Positions 10,509-22,515 are shown, counted from the stretch's first letter. The stretch is DNA of 64,000 nt from Chromobotia macracanthus (GCA_036877525.1 JAZGTH010000124.1:930001-994000); one strand, 5' to 3'. Numbers and translations are program-made. The notes: a model not told the origin generated them from the letters alone.

Positions 10509-12655
10509 CTTAACTGTACAATGAATGTCACTGAGTGCTGAGCCAGCAAGTGGCTCAAAGTGGCCATTGTAAAGGTATGATTTTTGTGACTCTCACCAAG
10601 ATCACAAACCGTTTGCACCCGTGTATGAAATTCATCATCTTTATTTGTAGTGAATATTTATTCTAAGTAGACTGCAAAGAAGCGTCTCCCTTAACAGCTC
10701 AACCAGCAGGCCTTGTCTTTAGCCTTGACCACATAGTCTTCACACACACACATACACCTATTTACCTTTTCTGAGCTTAGATTAAAAACGCATGCATATT
10801 TTGATTTTGCCATCAGTGTATTAACACATACCCAGTATCATATCACATCATGCCTCTAGACCAATACGTTTCTCAGAATTATATAAAATGTATTTCATGT
10901 TTTGTGTAGAAGAGTAAAAGATATTAGAACACATTTCTTGTGTGTTCTCTGTTCTTCCCCAGGCTCAGTAGTCTCTAAGGAATCAATGCAGGCTTCTATT
11001 AATTAAAATAAATTGTTAGTGATTCAGTTGATCACTTGGGTAAAGCGTAAAGGACTCTATTAAATGTTGCAGTAAGCGACACTTCTTACAGTTGGTGGTG
11101 CTTTAGCTGTGACACCATTCAAGATATCAAAAATCCCTTCTCAGTTTTGCATCTTCAATGTGCATCTTATATGCTCTAGGAGAAGTGAAAAATTTAGAGG
11201 CGTGAATTGTCAGAAAATTCACATACAATTCAGAATGGTTGACTTCCTGTTGGGTGGGGCCTATGAATGTAATTTTGAAAGTTGAGGACAATACATGTAC
11301 TACATTTGGTGACTGTGGGTTAAACTAACCCCATCACTTTAATCAAAAGGGAACATCAACAATGTCTCTACATTGTTCTGACCAAGTCTGAAGTGACTTG
11401 GCTAAATGTAAGGTAACTATGACACACTTCCTGTTGTCAGTTGGTGGTGCTATGACTGGGACTTACATTAGTCATATCAATGTCATTAGCCCACCACACC
11501 AAACATATAAAATACAAATATTTAAGTAATTAAATAATTAAGTTTGTTGTAAATCACTCACTGCATGCTATAGATATAAGAAACTTCCTATATCCCATTT
11601 GCGTCATAATTGTATCACCTTGCCATGGAAAAACCATTCGTGAAATCAAAAATCCCTTCGAAATGTTAAATCTTATATGTCTTGGCATGATGTTCACCAA
11701 GTTTGATGACAATCACATGAAGTGCCTAGAGGGAGTATTTAAAAGTTCATGACATGGAATTTTCAGAAAATGCAAAATAACCAATTGCCTGCTGGGTGGA
11801 GCTAACGGGTGTCAGTGCAAAAGTTGTTTGGACCAACAAGACCAATACCCCTCTACCTTGCCTATGTGCCAGCCTTTGCTTGGGCCTAATGGCCAATGAC
11901 TCTGATGTGTGTGCCAAGTTTCAAGAATTTTTAAGTATATTAAGGGGCCCAAAAACCTCAATAACCTTGAACAAAAATAGTAATCCTAAGGAAAACAATA
12001 GGGCCCTTTGCACTTTCAGTGCTTGGGTCGTAATAAAATATACATGAGTGAGCTTGATAGGAGTTAAATTTTCCTGTCACACAACAGATCCTTCCACATG
12101 ATGCTGTGATCAGTTAGCAAACTCCATAAATCTTCCACACCACCAGAGGAAGTTCTAAACACACCATAGTGGATCTGTCACCAGAGGTGAGACCAAGTCA
12201 AAGTTTAAGTGTTTTAAATTTCCTGTCATGTCACACACCACCACAGTTTGAGGAGAAACACTGCCTTCAACTAATAAATCCATCACCCTACAGACAATTT
12301 GTATAAGTATCTTTCGCACTTAACTTGTAAAACCAAGACAAACTGTAAGTGCATTAAGTGTATTATGTGTATACACTTCACGGGGATAGTGCTGTATGAC
12401 TGACATGTAATTTTATGTAATTTTCCTCATTCAGAATATTCATAAATTTGTTAACTACTTTGTGTGAAAAAACTAATCTGAAAGACTCAGTTTCTCAAAT
12501 ATATGTAAGCAAATGCATTTTAAACAAGTTTTTAATGACCATAGTTAATTCCACAGACATTAATGTGTAATTGTAATAATTATAAATGGTTTGTTAGTAG
12601 TTATTGTGCATTTAAATGTCTGAATCATAAAATAAACATTATTTAGTTGAAAACA
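10509..12655. repeat. Unclassified diverged repeat in otherwise empty intergenic DNA
   Basis: Between about 11080 and 11850 the same motifs recur at intervals of 300-550 bp: 'cagttggtggtgct', 'caaaaatccctt', 'gacttcctgttgggtgg' or 'gcctgctgggtgg', and 'cagaaaat'. This suggests two or more diverged copies of one interspersed element. I cannot name the family. No open frame of interest is present, and the rest of the stretch holds nothing I recognise. Confidence 0.45.
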
Positions 12656-13130
12656 CTGAACAGTTGTGAAATATGACAAGCATGCACAGAGCTCATCTCT
12701 GGCTCAGCGAGACCTCCAGCCTGTGAAAGAAGGTCCCTTCTGACAGGAATCTCCCAAGAAGGGCTGGAAAGAGTGTTATGAGGTATGAAAACCAAACTCA
12801 GGCCGGCCAGAATGGGTACACTGACCCTATCTCGATTGACCCTCTCTAGGACTCCTGGGAGCAAAGCAATTGGGGGGAAAGCATACAGATGCAGTTTCAG
12901 CCATGTTTGTACCATGGCATCTAACCCCAACGGGACTGGATGCTTGAGGGAGAACCAAAGTGGACAGTGAGTGCTCTCCTGAAATGCAAACAAGCCCACT
13001 TCCGCCAGGCGAAACCTCCTCCAAATCAACTACCAGGCCCCTTGTGAAGCGGCCCTCTATGACCGTATCCCAACCTGTCAGGGATGCATTGGTTGTCACG
13101 ATCTTGCACCGACAGGACACTCCCAGAGAC
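12640..13130 (-). pseudogene. RNase H-like region of DIRS-like remnant 1
   Basis: On the minus strand a frame of about 128 codons (13029-12643) begins with FRLAEVGLFAFQES, then STHCPLWFSL and the LYAFPPIALLP block typical of the DIRS/Ngaro RT-RNase H tail in fish. An overlapping frame holds the same block after a shift. Its closest relative in the window is at 49227-49012. Confidence 0.7.
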
Positions 13131-14650
13131 AGACCCTGGAACAGGAACCTGTGGTTCCTTCCAAATGGCCAGAATACAAAGGCTTTCGTGCATAACTTTG
13201 ATCATGCAAAATGGGTTTCCACTCAATCTCCTTGTCCTCAGGCAACTATGCCTGCATCATTGTCAAGTCCCACACTACCCCCAAAACCAGAATTTTCTGT
13301 TGTGGAGGTAGTGAATTTTTGTGAACCTCTCGTCACAAGCCGGTCGTCGATACAATTGAGTATGTGAATGGTCTACAGCCTCAATCCACACACGTTCTAC
13401 AGGCAAACTTGAAAGGGCCGCAATGAGTTTGGGCGGCCTCTTTGATTTGCATTTGCTGTAAATCATTATGTCCCGAAGAGCACGAGGCTGCAGGAGACAA
13501 AGATTGACTTCCTAAGGGGTCTGTGGAGGAGCTAAGCTTAAAGCCTTGACCACAAAGGGGAACTCGAAAAAACCTTCTTAGAGAGGATAACAGTCCTCAG
13601 ATCAGTTTTCCCCAATGAAGACATCAGGCAAGAGTGCTGCTTTGACCACCAAGCTGAGGTGATGATGTCCATGTGCTGCCTGTGCATGGACTGGGACTGT
13701 TCCCTGGCATTGGCCACCTCTTTAGTGGACTTGAGAGACAGATCTGTGGCCCAAGGCAATTCTTTAACATTGCCGGGCCCAGCCTCCTCACCCTCATTTA
13801 AATTCCTGAGAAGGTTGACTTTCAAGATCACCATAGTGTGTGAAGAAGATTTTATTAACCAAAATATAAAGGAATCATGTACAAATTATTTTACCATTAT
13901 AGTTCTACTCTACATTTAACTGTGCAAGCACATCTATTGTTATCGTTAGGGGCCCAAGGAAGGAAGATAGTAACTCCGGGAATCCCTCATTAACTCATTT
14001 TGACATGTTTGAGTGAGAAGACTCCTATAAAGACCCTTCCCCAACCAGGCACAAACGGTTGTTCTGCAGACCAACTCGGTTTTATGTCTCTGATAATAAA
14101 GTCTATCTTTTGGCATCAAAACCTTTGAAAAAGTCTTTGAGTGATCCTTCTAAGATGTGGCAGAAACCACAACATGTGCAGGCATGAAGCAGCCTGACCC
14201 ACCACCGTATAAGCCTTCCCTACCAAGGAGGGTGTCAATTGACAGGGCTTGGTAGGGAGCATCAGGGTTTTAAGGGATGATGCAGCTAGCATCTGTTCAA
14301 CTCGAGGCATCAGCTCACAACAGAAGAATAGTTGTGTATCGTGGAACTCGAAATATGGGAAGAAAATGGGCACAGAGAAGATACAGTGCAGGCTTCCTGG
14401 ACTGTACACTGGACCCAGCTAATGAGAGCTGAGAAGGGGCTGAAGCTGTCATAAGCTCCTCTGCCAGATCCATCTGCGATCCCCAAAACAGTAAATGCTA
14501 TGCTCTCAACACACACAGAACGCTTGCTGAAGACCAGAAGCTGACTTCCGTATGTTCAGATGTCCAAGTGCTTCAGACGCTATCACACTGAGGGCATTCC
14601 CTAAAGTGTTGTTTCATGATGCAGTGCAAGTTCCCTCAAAAGGGAACAGT
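12660..14650 (-). mobile_element. DIRS-like retrotransposon remnant 1
   Basis: Read on the minus strand, a gag-like segment occupies about 14410-14120 (KPCQLTPSLVGKAY). A second gag-like part lies at 13834-13538. An RNase H-like part lies at about 13120-12640, with STHCPLWFSL, PLGLDAMVQ and LYAFPPIALLPGVLERV. The last shares nearly the same residues with the element at 48-51 kb. The reverse transcriptase proper is missing. The right end carries the foldback GTTCCCTCAAAAGGGAAC (14630-14647), also seen at the end of the second copy. No tyrosine recombinase is visible. A possible inserted LTR lies at about 13926-14110. Confidence 0.72.
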
Positions 14651-17566
14651 TATGTCTATGGAGTTATAGATGTGGTCAGAGTGCACTGACCTTGAGTCCA
14701 CATATACTTTTTGTCACGTTTCGTTCTCATTTAATTTCTGTTGATACATTGTTGAATTAAAGCCAGATCCTAAGCCATTCCTATAGGAAATGCTTTTGTA
14801 ACATTTTTGACATTATTAATGTATTTACCGTAATTTTTATTATTTTAGTACATCCTTGATGAACATTTAAAAAACATTTAAAAGACAACCTTTACATTCA
14901 TTGTGACTATGAACTTTAAATGGTGGTTTGGTACTTTGAAAGCTAATAAAAAAATCTTGTCTCATATCTAAAAATTGTTTTGTTTAAGAGTTCATCCAAT
15001 TAATGAAATGAATTGCTGTAAATTTGAGGGGGCAACTAAGGACCGAATAATGCATGCAGTAAAAAGAGAGAAAGAGCAAGAGAGTTGATATAAGTTCCCT
15101 GTTCAGCAGCCTGTCATAAGTATATTAGCAGCTCTGACCAAAGAATTCCTCTATGAAGCAGTTCATCAAGACTACCAATTAGTGATTTCCATCTGCCATG
15201 TCATGCTACCACCACCACTGCCTGTGGCCACTGCCAGTAAAAATGCTGTAAAAGATATGTAACCTTTAAGAATATGTTTAAGATTATTGTATGTACAAGC
15301 TGATTGCATCTTTGTTGCAAACAAAATGAAGTAACAATAAGAAAGGTTTATAATTTATTATAAACTGTTGCATTGCAGTGGCCTTACAAATTTATGTATG
15401 TGGGACACATGTTCTCTGCAGGAGATGCTTGAAAGGGAGTTTTACCCAATATGAAAAATATTGTCATGATTCTATCTAAACAAAATAAAAATCTAAATCT
15501 GTTATAAATTTTTTGTGTTTTAAAAACATATCTTTTCTGTTTCTTTTTTCACATTTTTCGTGTATGCCATGGTGCTCTTTTACATGCACATCAGAGACTA
15601 ACACAGAAGAGAAGATGTTGAATAAGGTTGCTATTTTTGTTTTTTTGCACACAAAAAGTATTCTCGCTGTTTCATAAAGTTAAGGTTGAACCACTGTGGT
15701 CACATAGACTATTTTTTATTTCTTTATCACATTTCTGGGCCTTACAAATGGAAATTGTGTTGTTGTCTGTGTGGGGTCAGAAAGCTCCCAGATTTGATCA
15801 AAAATATCTAATAATTTGTTTTCCAAAGATGAACGAAGGGTCTTATGGGTGTGAAATGACATGAGGGTGAGTAATTAATGACATAATTTTCATTTTAAAG
15901 TGAATTATCGCTTTAAAGCTGCCCAAAATGATTAAAACAGAACAAAAAAACTAAAACAGCTTAAATTATAAATCATTATTATAAATTTACACAGAAAATT
16001 AATGAGTAATAAAAATTCAGTGATATTTGTAATTAAACACCAGATTTTAACACTGGCTGCTCAAATACTATGTGTTTTTACTATATGTTTAGTGTTACTG
16101 TGTGGTGTTTATTTTGGGTGTTGATATGAAGTTAGCATCTGCGCTGAAGAACAAATGTGAAGAGCATTTTTAGTTCCCTCGCCTGAACAGAGTGGTTGTT
16201 TATGTTACTCCAAGTAAGACTTTATTAAATACAAAGTCGAAACACAGGTAATCAGTTCAAGCATAAAAAAAGACCCAAGGGCAAAATAAACCGATTAATC
16301 CAAAAACACAGGCAATTGTCACAAACACAAGGAAACAGTAGGGATAGCTGAGGTGAAACTGTCATTTCAACGCTGTGTCGAGATTCCAAATTGTAGATGG
16401 CATATACCTGCCGAATCTGCATTTGAATGACAGTGTCGGGAACAAACCACACAATCGCACACAATCGCGTTTCAGCCAAACTCTCACAAAGTTAGTCACA
16501 TCTTCACCTCGTGGGTTTCTGTGAGAGGGTTTCTTTCAAAGGATGAGGAAATATATTTTTTTAAAAAAAGTAGGTTAAATCCCTGTGTACGCCTTTGCTC
16601 CCCAATCTCAAGAGGTGCTCTAGCGACAAACACTAAGAGATCATTGTGGCCTTTAGCCTACTAGTTAGAGTCCCTGACTTCAATGTGGGACTGATCGCAA
16701 CTTTAACCTCAGCACAGGGTGGGTGTAAGGCCAGTTATGCTTTGACAGCAAATCAATTGTTTATTTTGAATAAAAATCTTGATATGTAAGACATTGTGGT
16801 TTGATGTCTTATATTAATGTTCATATTCATGACCAAAACAGCCTACTGTTATTCACAATAAGGAAACTACAGGTTAAAAAAACAAGCACATGTTGTTGTC
16901 AAATATTAAAAACGCAACACATTAAAAAACACAAATTTTAAAATAGTTTGCATAATAACGTGGAGGACACCCAACCCAGTAGTTAAACCCAAATCAACAA
17001 CATGCCAGTCAAAAGCACTATCTGCGCCTCCACACACTTTTACATTTGATTAATGTGTTTAATACGTTTGATTAATCATTTGATTAATCATTTATCATCA
17101 ACACTTGTCTGAATCATTGTTTCAGATCAACACGTGCAAGTGACCACTAGGTGTCACAATGGAGAAAGGTGTCAGATTGTTTCAAAGCCTCAAAAAAATT
17201 CAGCACATTGGCTTCAAATGTTTCAGCTTTTCACGAACCCTTGCTCTACCCACCACTAGGAAACAGGGACACAGACAGACCACTTGGGTCTGTTTTACAC
17301 CGCATACGTATCCAGTGCAAATGCAGTGTGTATTTTTCTGGGAGGCAGTGTCAGCAACAAGATGGTAATATACACCAAACTCTCTCCTGCACTGTTTAGG
17401 AGGTGAATTCAAAGGTTTGTCTTATGCTTCTACGTTCGCAGTAACAAATACAGCATGATGACCTTTCAGCTAGCACTACACAGAAAACAAAAAGAACAAA
17501 AGCGATGTTGATGAAACAAATCAAAGTTATATAAACTACACTGGTAATAAAATAAGCTTCTTCACA
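14651..17566. other. Long non-coding stretch
   Basis: No gene is recognised. At about 16034-16130 is a repeat sharing 'tagtgttactgtgtggtgtttattttgggtgttg' elements with 55600-55640; its head is inverted relative to that copy. At about 17130-17160 is the interspersed fish motif 'gaccactaggtgtcac'. The remainder shows no motif I can support. Confidence 0.5.
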
Positions 17567-17880
17567 AGTTTTTTCTATGGAGCCCGGGAAGGCACCTGTA
17601 GGGAAAAAAAACAATAAGTGGTGAATGTTTTGCAATTCATCCCCTCAGTTTATAAACTGTTTATAATCCGTGCGCACGGATGGATTATGAATTTGTGGGT
17701 ACAGATTAAAAACCAAAGGTACGGTTTACAAAATCTGAGCGAATGGATTGGAAATTCGTGGGTACAGTTTGTTAAACCAAGGGAATAGTTTAAGAATTCA
17801 TGAGTAGATTTATAAACTAAGTGCACAAATTGCAAAATTGCAATCCCTACAGGTGGCTTCCCTGAGTTTTCTCTACAAAA
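17567..17880. mobile_element. MITE-like element with imperfect terminal inverted repeats
   Basis: The left end at 17567-17605 contains 'ggcacctgtaggga' and the right end at 17842-17880 contains 'tccctacaggtggc', which are near reverse complements; flanking bases also pair. The interior is built from repeated 'ggtacagttt' and 'tataaact' words and has no coding potential. A related copy lies at about 43965-44200 in ednrb intron 1. Confidence 0.65.
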
Positions 17881-19689
17881 TTTGCAGATAAGATACACAC
17901 TGCAAATGCGGTGTGAAACAGGCATTAGAATTGCAGTGTTACACTAAACAAGACTTCGAACCCAAATGAAAGAGGACATAAATAAAATGGGTATAAATAG
18001 ACAGAGACAATAAGACTCAGGTGAACATGGTTATGAAAATGACACACAATGGGTACAGGGAAAGAGCCCATAGTAAATAACAGTAGAACAGGCAGCAGGA
18101 GTGCCCTCTGGTGGAGCATCAGGGCATTGGCTGCATGCTAATGTAACAAACTGATGAAAAGCTTTTTTTAAAAAAAAACGTGTTTATTTTTATATTTTTA
18201 ATTGTGTGTCTCTGAACCTTGTGAACCTGTATCTTGTCTTAACTTGTTGAAAAATGTTGTACTAAACAAAGATGATGTGATTATTCATCTTTTTAAAACT
18301 GGACTGTTAATGCAGATTAAAGAAAGGTAATTCAATTCAATAAATTCAATAGTGACTATTGTCTTCATAAATATTGTAGTATACATTTTTATAAATCTTC
18401 TGCCTGACATTTTATTTAAAAAGTATTTAAAATATGTACATATAACCAGCATTAAATACCCTTGGTATGTTGAATTTAGCACCACAGAGTGTTAAATGTT
18501 TATACTTGCAAGTAATAATTTCTAAACACCATTTAAAACTGACATTTACACAGTGTTTGTATAAGTAACACTCCAGTCAGTTTTAACTGAACACTGGCAA
18601 AGATGGACCTGTATGTTCACTTGGAAAGTTTTAATTTTAACACTCATAGTGTCAAACCTTCCAACATTATTTTGCTGTGTACTGTTGCAAATCATTTTTT
18701 TGCAAATTTATTATGTACTTAATAACTGTTTTTGTTCATTTTTAACCAAATAATGTTACGGATTGCAGTTTTATATGGATGCAGTAATGCGCCAGAAAAA
18801 TGTGCCACTTGAAGAGAGGCCACTGCTGTCACCATCTGTAACACAAGCTTGGGCAGTGGTGGGCATGTCAACACATTAGATTTTTAAGTGAATGGTATTG
18901 ATTCTGTTCTACACGAGAGATCTGCAATGCTGGCTAATGCTGTTGATGAGACATCAGTCTTTTAAAATAGTGTAGAGGCATGCAGCTTCTTCCAGCAAAC
19001 AATGAGAAAAAGACAGGAGGAAAGAGAGCAAAAAGCCATCAACTGGACAGTGATGGAGAGCAGAGAGCAGGGCAAAGATGCAAGCACAGCAGACACACTC
19101 AGGACCCTGTATATAGTTCGGGAACACTACATTATAGAAAGACAAAAGGGAAAAACTGTAAGCAGCTGTATTGATCCTACAGCAAATCAAACAATCAGAC
19201 TTGACCACAGGGCAACAAGTCTGAAAAGATTGCTTGACATGCAGGCTTACACATTTACAAACTTTATTGCAATACTAGGAATTCAGATTCTGGACTATTT
19301 ATTTCAGTGACAAGGTTAGTGTATCAGAGGTAAGAATGAAATGGGAGAGGAAAAGAGTATTAGAGACAAAATAAACCTCAACCTGACAAAATCTGTTGAG
19401 GCAATTGAGATCAGATAGATGGTTGTTTACAAATATTAAGGGAAATAGAATGTTTATTGGCCTACTGTATACACTTATCACTGTAATTTTCTCAATAATC
19501 AGATTGGCCTCTGTGTTCTGGTGTAGAGAAAAAATATTTAATTCTACATATTTTTATACTTTACATTAAACAAAATATATTATTTTATACTTATTTATAT
19601 ATACTTATATTATTTATACTTTATCTTTTGTTATACTGTAAATATTACTTCCAGTATTGGGGAAGCTACTCTGAAACTGCAGTGTGACA
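17881..19689. other. Non-coding stretch, nothing recognised
   Basis: AT-rich DNA. Short frames around 18950-19310 lie on both strands but carry no domain. 'aacactcatagtgt' and 'taacactccagtcag' words near 18560-18650 hint at a decayed MITE. Confidence 0.45.
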
Positions 19690-21005
19690 TGCTATAAGGT
19701 AGCACTTTATTTTACAATATGTGTAACTCGCTGATACATATATAGTAAATGTGTTGTACTTACAGGTAAAAGAGTTCACACAAGGTGCTTATCTAAAGGG
19801 TATGTACATGGTAACTAAAAAGAACCACTGCTGTACTTACCAGTATTACATGCATGGTAACTAGTTTGTACCTATAGGCAAATGTTATGTAATAACAGGC
19901 ACTTATTTCAGACAAATTACTGTACTTACTAATAGTATATACTTGATATGTTGTACTTATGAACAAATGTGGTAATAACAGGCACTTATATACAGTGCAT
20001 TCAGAAAGTATTCAGACCCCCTTCACTGTTTCAGTGTTGTTATGTTGCAGCATAATACTACAACCGTTAAAAATCCTTTTTCTTAATCTACACTCAGTAC
20101 CCCATAATAACAAAGTGAAAACAAAATTTTAGAAATGTCTGTAAATGTATTAAAAAGAAAAACTTAAATATCACATTTACACAAGTATTCAAAACCCTTG
20201 CAACAACACTTGAGATATAGTTCAGGTGCCTCCCATTTCTCTTGATCGTGCTGAGATGTTTCTACACCTTGATTGAGTCCGTCTGTGGTAAATTAAATTG
20301 ATTTGGACATGATATGGAAAGGTACACACCTCTCTATAAAAGGCCTTACAGCTGACAAATGCAAAACCATGAGGTCAAAATAACTGCTTGAAGAGCTCAT
20401 AGACAGGATTATTGCAATACACAGATATGGGGACGGCTACAAAAACGTTCCGCACTGAAAATTCCCAAGAGCACAGTGGCCTTCTTAAGTGTCAAATGAA
20501 AGAAGTTTGGCACAACCAGGACTTTTCCAAGAGCTGTCACCCAACCAAACTGTGCAATCAGGGGAGATGGGTCTCAGTAAGAGAGGTAACCAAGAATCCG
20601 ATGGTCGCTCTGACTGAGCTCCAGAGATCCTGTGTGGAGATGGGACAAAGTTGCTGCCAAAGGTGCTTCAACTACTGAGTAAATCGTCATGAATACTTAT
20701 GTTTAAATGTGATATTTCCGGTTTCTTTGTACAATTTTTTTAAAATGTTGTTTCATTTTGTAATTATGGGGTAACTGAGTGTACATTAATGAGAAAAAAA
20801 ATTAATTTAAACGATTGTACAACATGACTAAAATTTAAAAAAATGAAGGGGGTCTGAATACTTTCTGAATGCACATGCAGTACACTGAAAATACTTCAGG
20901 ACAGGTGTGGGTAATAACAGGCACTTATTTATGGTAACTAATAAAACAATTTACTCTACTTACTAATGGGTACTGGTAACCCAGCTAGCCAAAACGTAAC
21001 CGTTA
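19690..21005. repeat. Diverged tandem repeat, interrupted by a Tc1-like element
   Basis: The phrases 'gtaataacaggcacttat', 'actgtacttactaatag' and 'catggtaact' recur from about 19690 to 19990 and again at 20900-20970. The two halves were one repeat array before the insertion of the element at 19993-20880. Confidence 0.6.
19993..20880 (+). mobile_element. Internally deleted Tc1-like element (888 bp)
   Basis: The left end starts CAGTGCATTCAGAAAGTATT (19993 on). The right end has GGGGTCTGAATACTTTCTG and then GAATGCAC, its complement. TA flanks the unit (19991-19992 and 20881-20882). These termini are those of a widespread fish Tc1 family. Inside, 20412-20678 keeps transposase scraps (KCQMKEVWHNQD and similar) with frame changes. 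About half of the transposase, including the DDE core, is gone. Confidence 0.82.
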
Positions 21006-21232
21006 CATAACAGCAGCATATTCTGATGACCATGCATTCGTTGTGGCAACGTAACTAGTTAGGCTGTTGCAACCGGAACAGTGAAAAGTCCCGGTTTTGT
21101 TGCCTCAATGTAACTTTGTGACATCATACTGTAGTAATCCAAACATTGTGCTGTGGTAGCATTTTGAAATTTTTACTTTGTATTTTCAAGTTTGTTGTTC
21201 ACTTTTTTAAGGGTGGACATGCAGTAGTCTAA

Positions 21233-21360
21233 CCCAGCAAACATGCCTGCGTGGGCCCACTGTGGGTAAGTGTGGGTTTACTGTGGGACAGTATGGGCAG
21301 GACAAGCCCACAGAACAACCCACTGTGGGTTTGCCCACAGAAAACCCACAGAGGCCTTGT
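21233..21360. repeat. GC-rich 'cccactgtgggt' minisatellite
   Basis: Short palindromic words of the form 'cccactgtgggt', 'acccacagt' and 'gcccacagaa' recur throughout. The region can form many small hairpins. Confidence 0.65.
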
Positions 21361-21417
21361 GTTTTACCATTTAAAGAATAAATAGAATGGATTATGGCAG
21401 TGTACTATTCTAATTTA

Positions 21418-21668
21418 TTTAGCTGTGTTTGGCTCACCAGTTTCCCCCAATACCAGAACAATTGGATGTTACCTTCAGCAGAGCTCTGGGAGCGAGAGAT
21501 ACAGACACTAGAGTGTGGTTGAATCAAGCTTGTTTATTTCCTCAACAGAAACAGATGATATAGAACAGAAACAGGATGTGCCTGAAACTGTCTCATGCAA
21601 TCAAACAGCTTGATTACATTTTATTGCCATGTAAGGTTAGAAACAGCTACAGGATGTGTTCTAGACTT
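21418..21668 (-). repeat. Retroviral LTR segment, downstream copy
   Basis: Near-identical to 27216-27475 in the same orientation, with a few substitutions and small indels. Similarity stops at 'tctagact' on one side and 'ttagctgtg' on the other. The expected U3 part beyond 21668 does not match between the copies, so the borders are uncertain. Confidence 0.7.
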
Positions 21669-21942
21669 CCCTATGCAACACAGTATATAGTATTCAAAAG
21701 GATATCAAAACTCATTACCACTTAAGGGGTCTTGTCTATGTCCATTTGTGTGGTGAACTAAACAGTTGGTCACTTTAAATCATGTATGACTTATCAATTA
21801 GTTTTACGCTCTAATGTTGTCATTAATGATAAACAGTAAAATTCAAAATAAAGAATAATATGCAAAGAAATCTTTTCGACCAAGGGTTTACAGCTGGGCT
21901 AGACAGATGTTTTACCTAATGTCCATCTGGACCCACAGTCAC

Positions 21943-22185
21943 CTAGTCCCCTGATCTTGTATTTGAAATATGATAGCCCTTCATAAACACACTCATTGAT
22001 GATTTTAATGCATGGTGAATCATAGACAAAATATAAGACCATAAACAAAGCAAAATCAAAATGCATGCAATAACCAAAGCAATTAATATCATCCAATGTT
22101 TAATTTTACTGAAGAGGCTGAATAAACCAATACTCCATTCCAAATCACTTTCATTCCTCTTTCTGCTTGTCAGGTCAGCAACCAC
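21943..22185 (-). pseudogene. Retroviral env remnant: membrane-spanning C-terminal part
   Basis: An 80-codon minus-strand frame ends in a charged-to-hydrophobic pattern. After DLEWSIGLFSLFSKIKHW comes a hydrophobic run of about 22 residues beginning MILIALVIACILILL, then a short polar tail. Position 3' of integrase and next to the LTR fits the transmembrane subunit tail of env. The surface subunit is not recognisable; that place is taken by two SINEs. Confidence 0.6.
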
Positions 22186-22317
22186 TTTGGTGGTTCCATT
22201 ATCTGGAACATAAGTACAGCAAACATTCCCAATAATAACACAAACAACATGTTGGACAATTTAAACCCAGATGTACTTTCAGGGGAACCTTCAAATATTG
22301 AGAGGGAAACTATAAAC

Positions 22318-22333
22318 GTGTTCCTGTAGCTCA
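22318..22333 (+). repeat. 16-nt duplicate of the SINE head
   Basis: The word GTGTTCCTGTAGCTCA occurs here and again as the first 16 nt of the SINE at 22355. Both are preceded by an 'actataaa' word, so a block of about 37 bp is duplicated at the SINE's 5' border. Confidence 0.7.
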
Positions 22334-22354
22334 TAACAGGAACACTATAAATAT

Positions 22355-22515
22355 GTGTTCCTGTAGCTCAGTTGGTAGAGCATTGCGTTAACAATGCAAA
22401 GGTTGTGGGTTCGATTCCCAGAGGCGCACAAATACTGATCAAATGTATAACTTGAATGTGCTGTAAGTCGCTTTGGATAAAAGCGTCTGCCAAATGCAAA
22501 TATGTGAACGTAATT
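22355..22515 (+). mobile_element. tRNA-derived SINE (tRNA-Val-like head)
   Basis: The first 75 nt (22355-22429) fold as a tRNA. It has an A box TAGCTCAGTTGGTAGAG, an anticodon loop TTAACAA giving AAC (Val), and a B box GGGTTCGATTCCC. The acceptor stem pairs imperfectly (GTGTTCC against GGCGCAC). The head is followed by a body ending 'gctttggataaaagcgtctg', the tail shared with fish LINEs, and 'aaatgtaaat' repeats. It is therefore a SINE with an internal pol III promoter, not a host tRNA gene. A diverged relative lies at 52133-52297. Confidence 0.85.

Noticed and set aside
12643..13367. Several overlapping frames on both strands as possible host genes
   Set aside because: The minus-strand frame matches the DIRS-like tail at 49 kb; the others are shadows.
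22355..22429. Host tRNA-Val gene
   Set aside because: The acceptor stem mispairs and the sequence continues without a terminator into a SINE body and LINE-type tail, so it is a SINE head.
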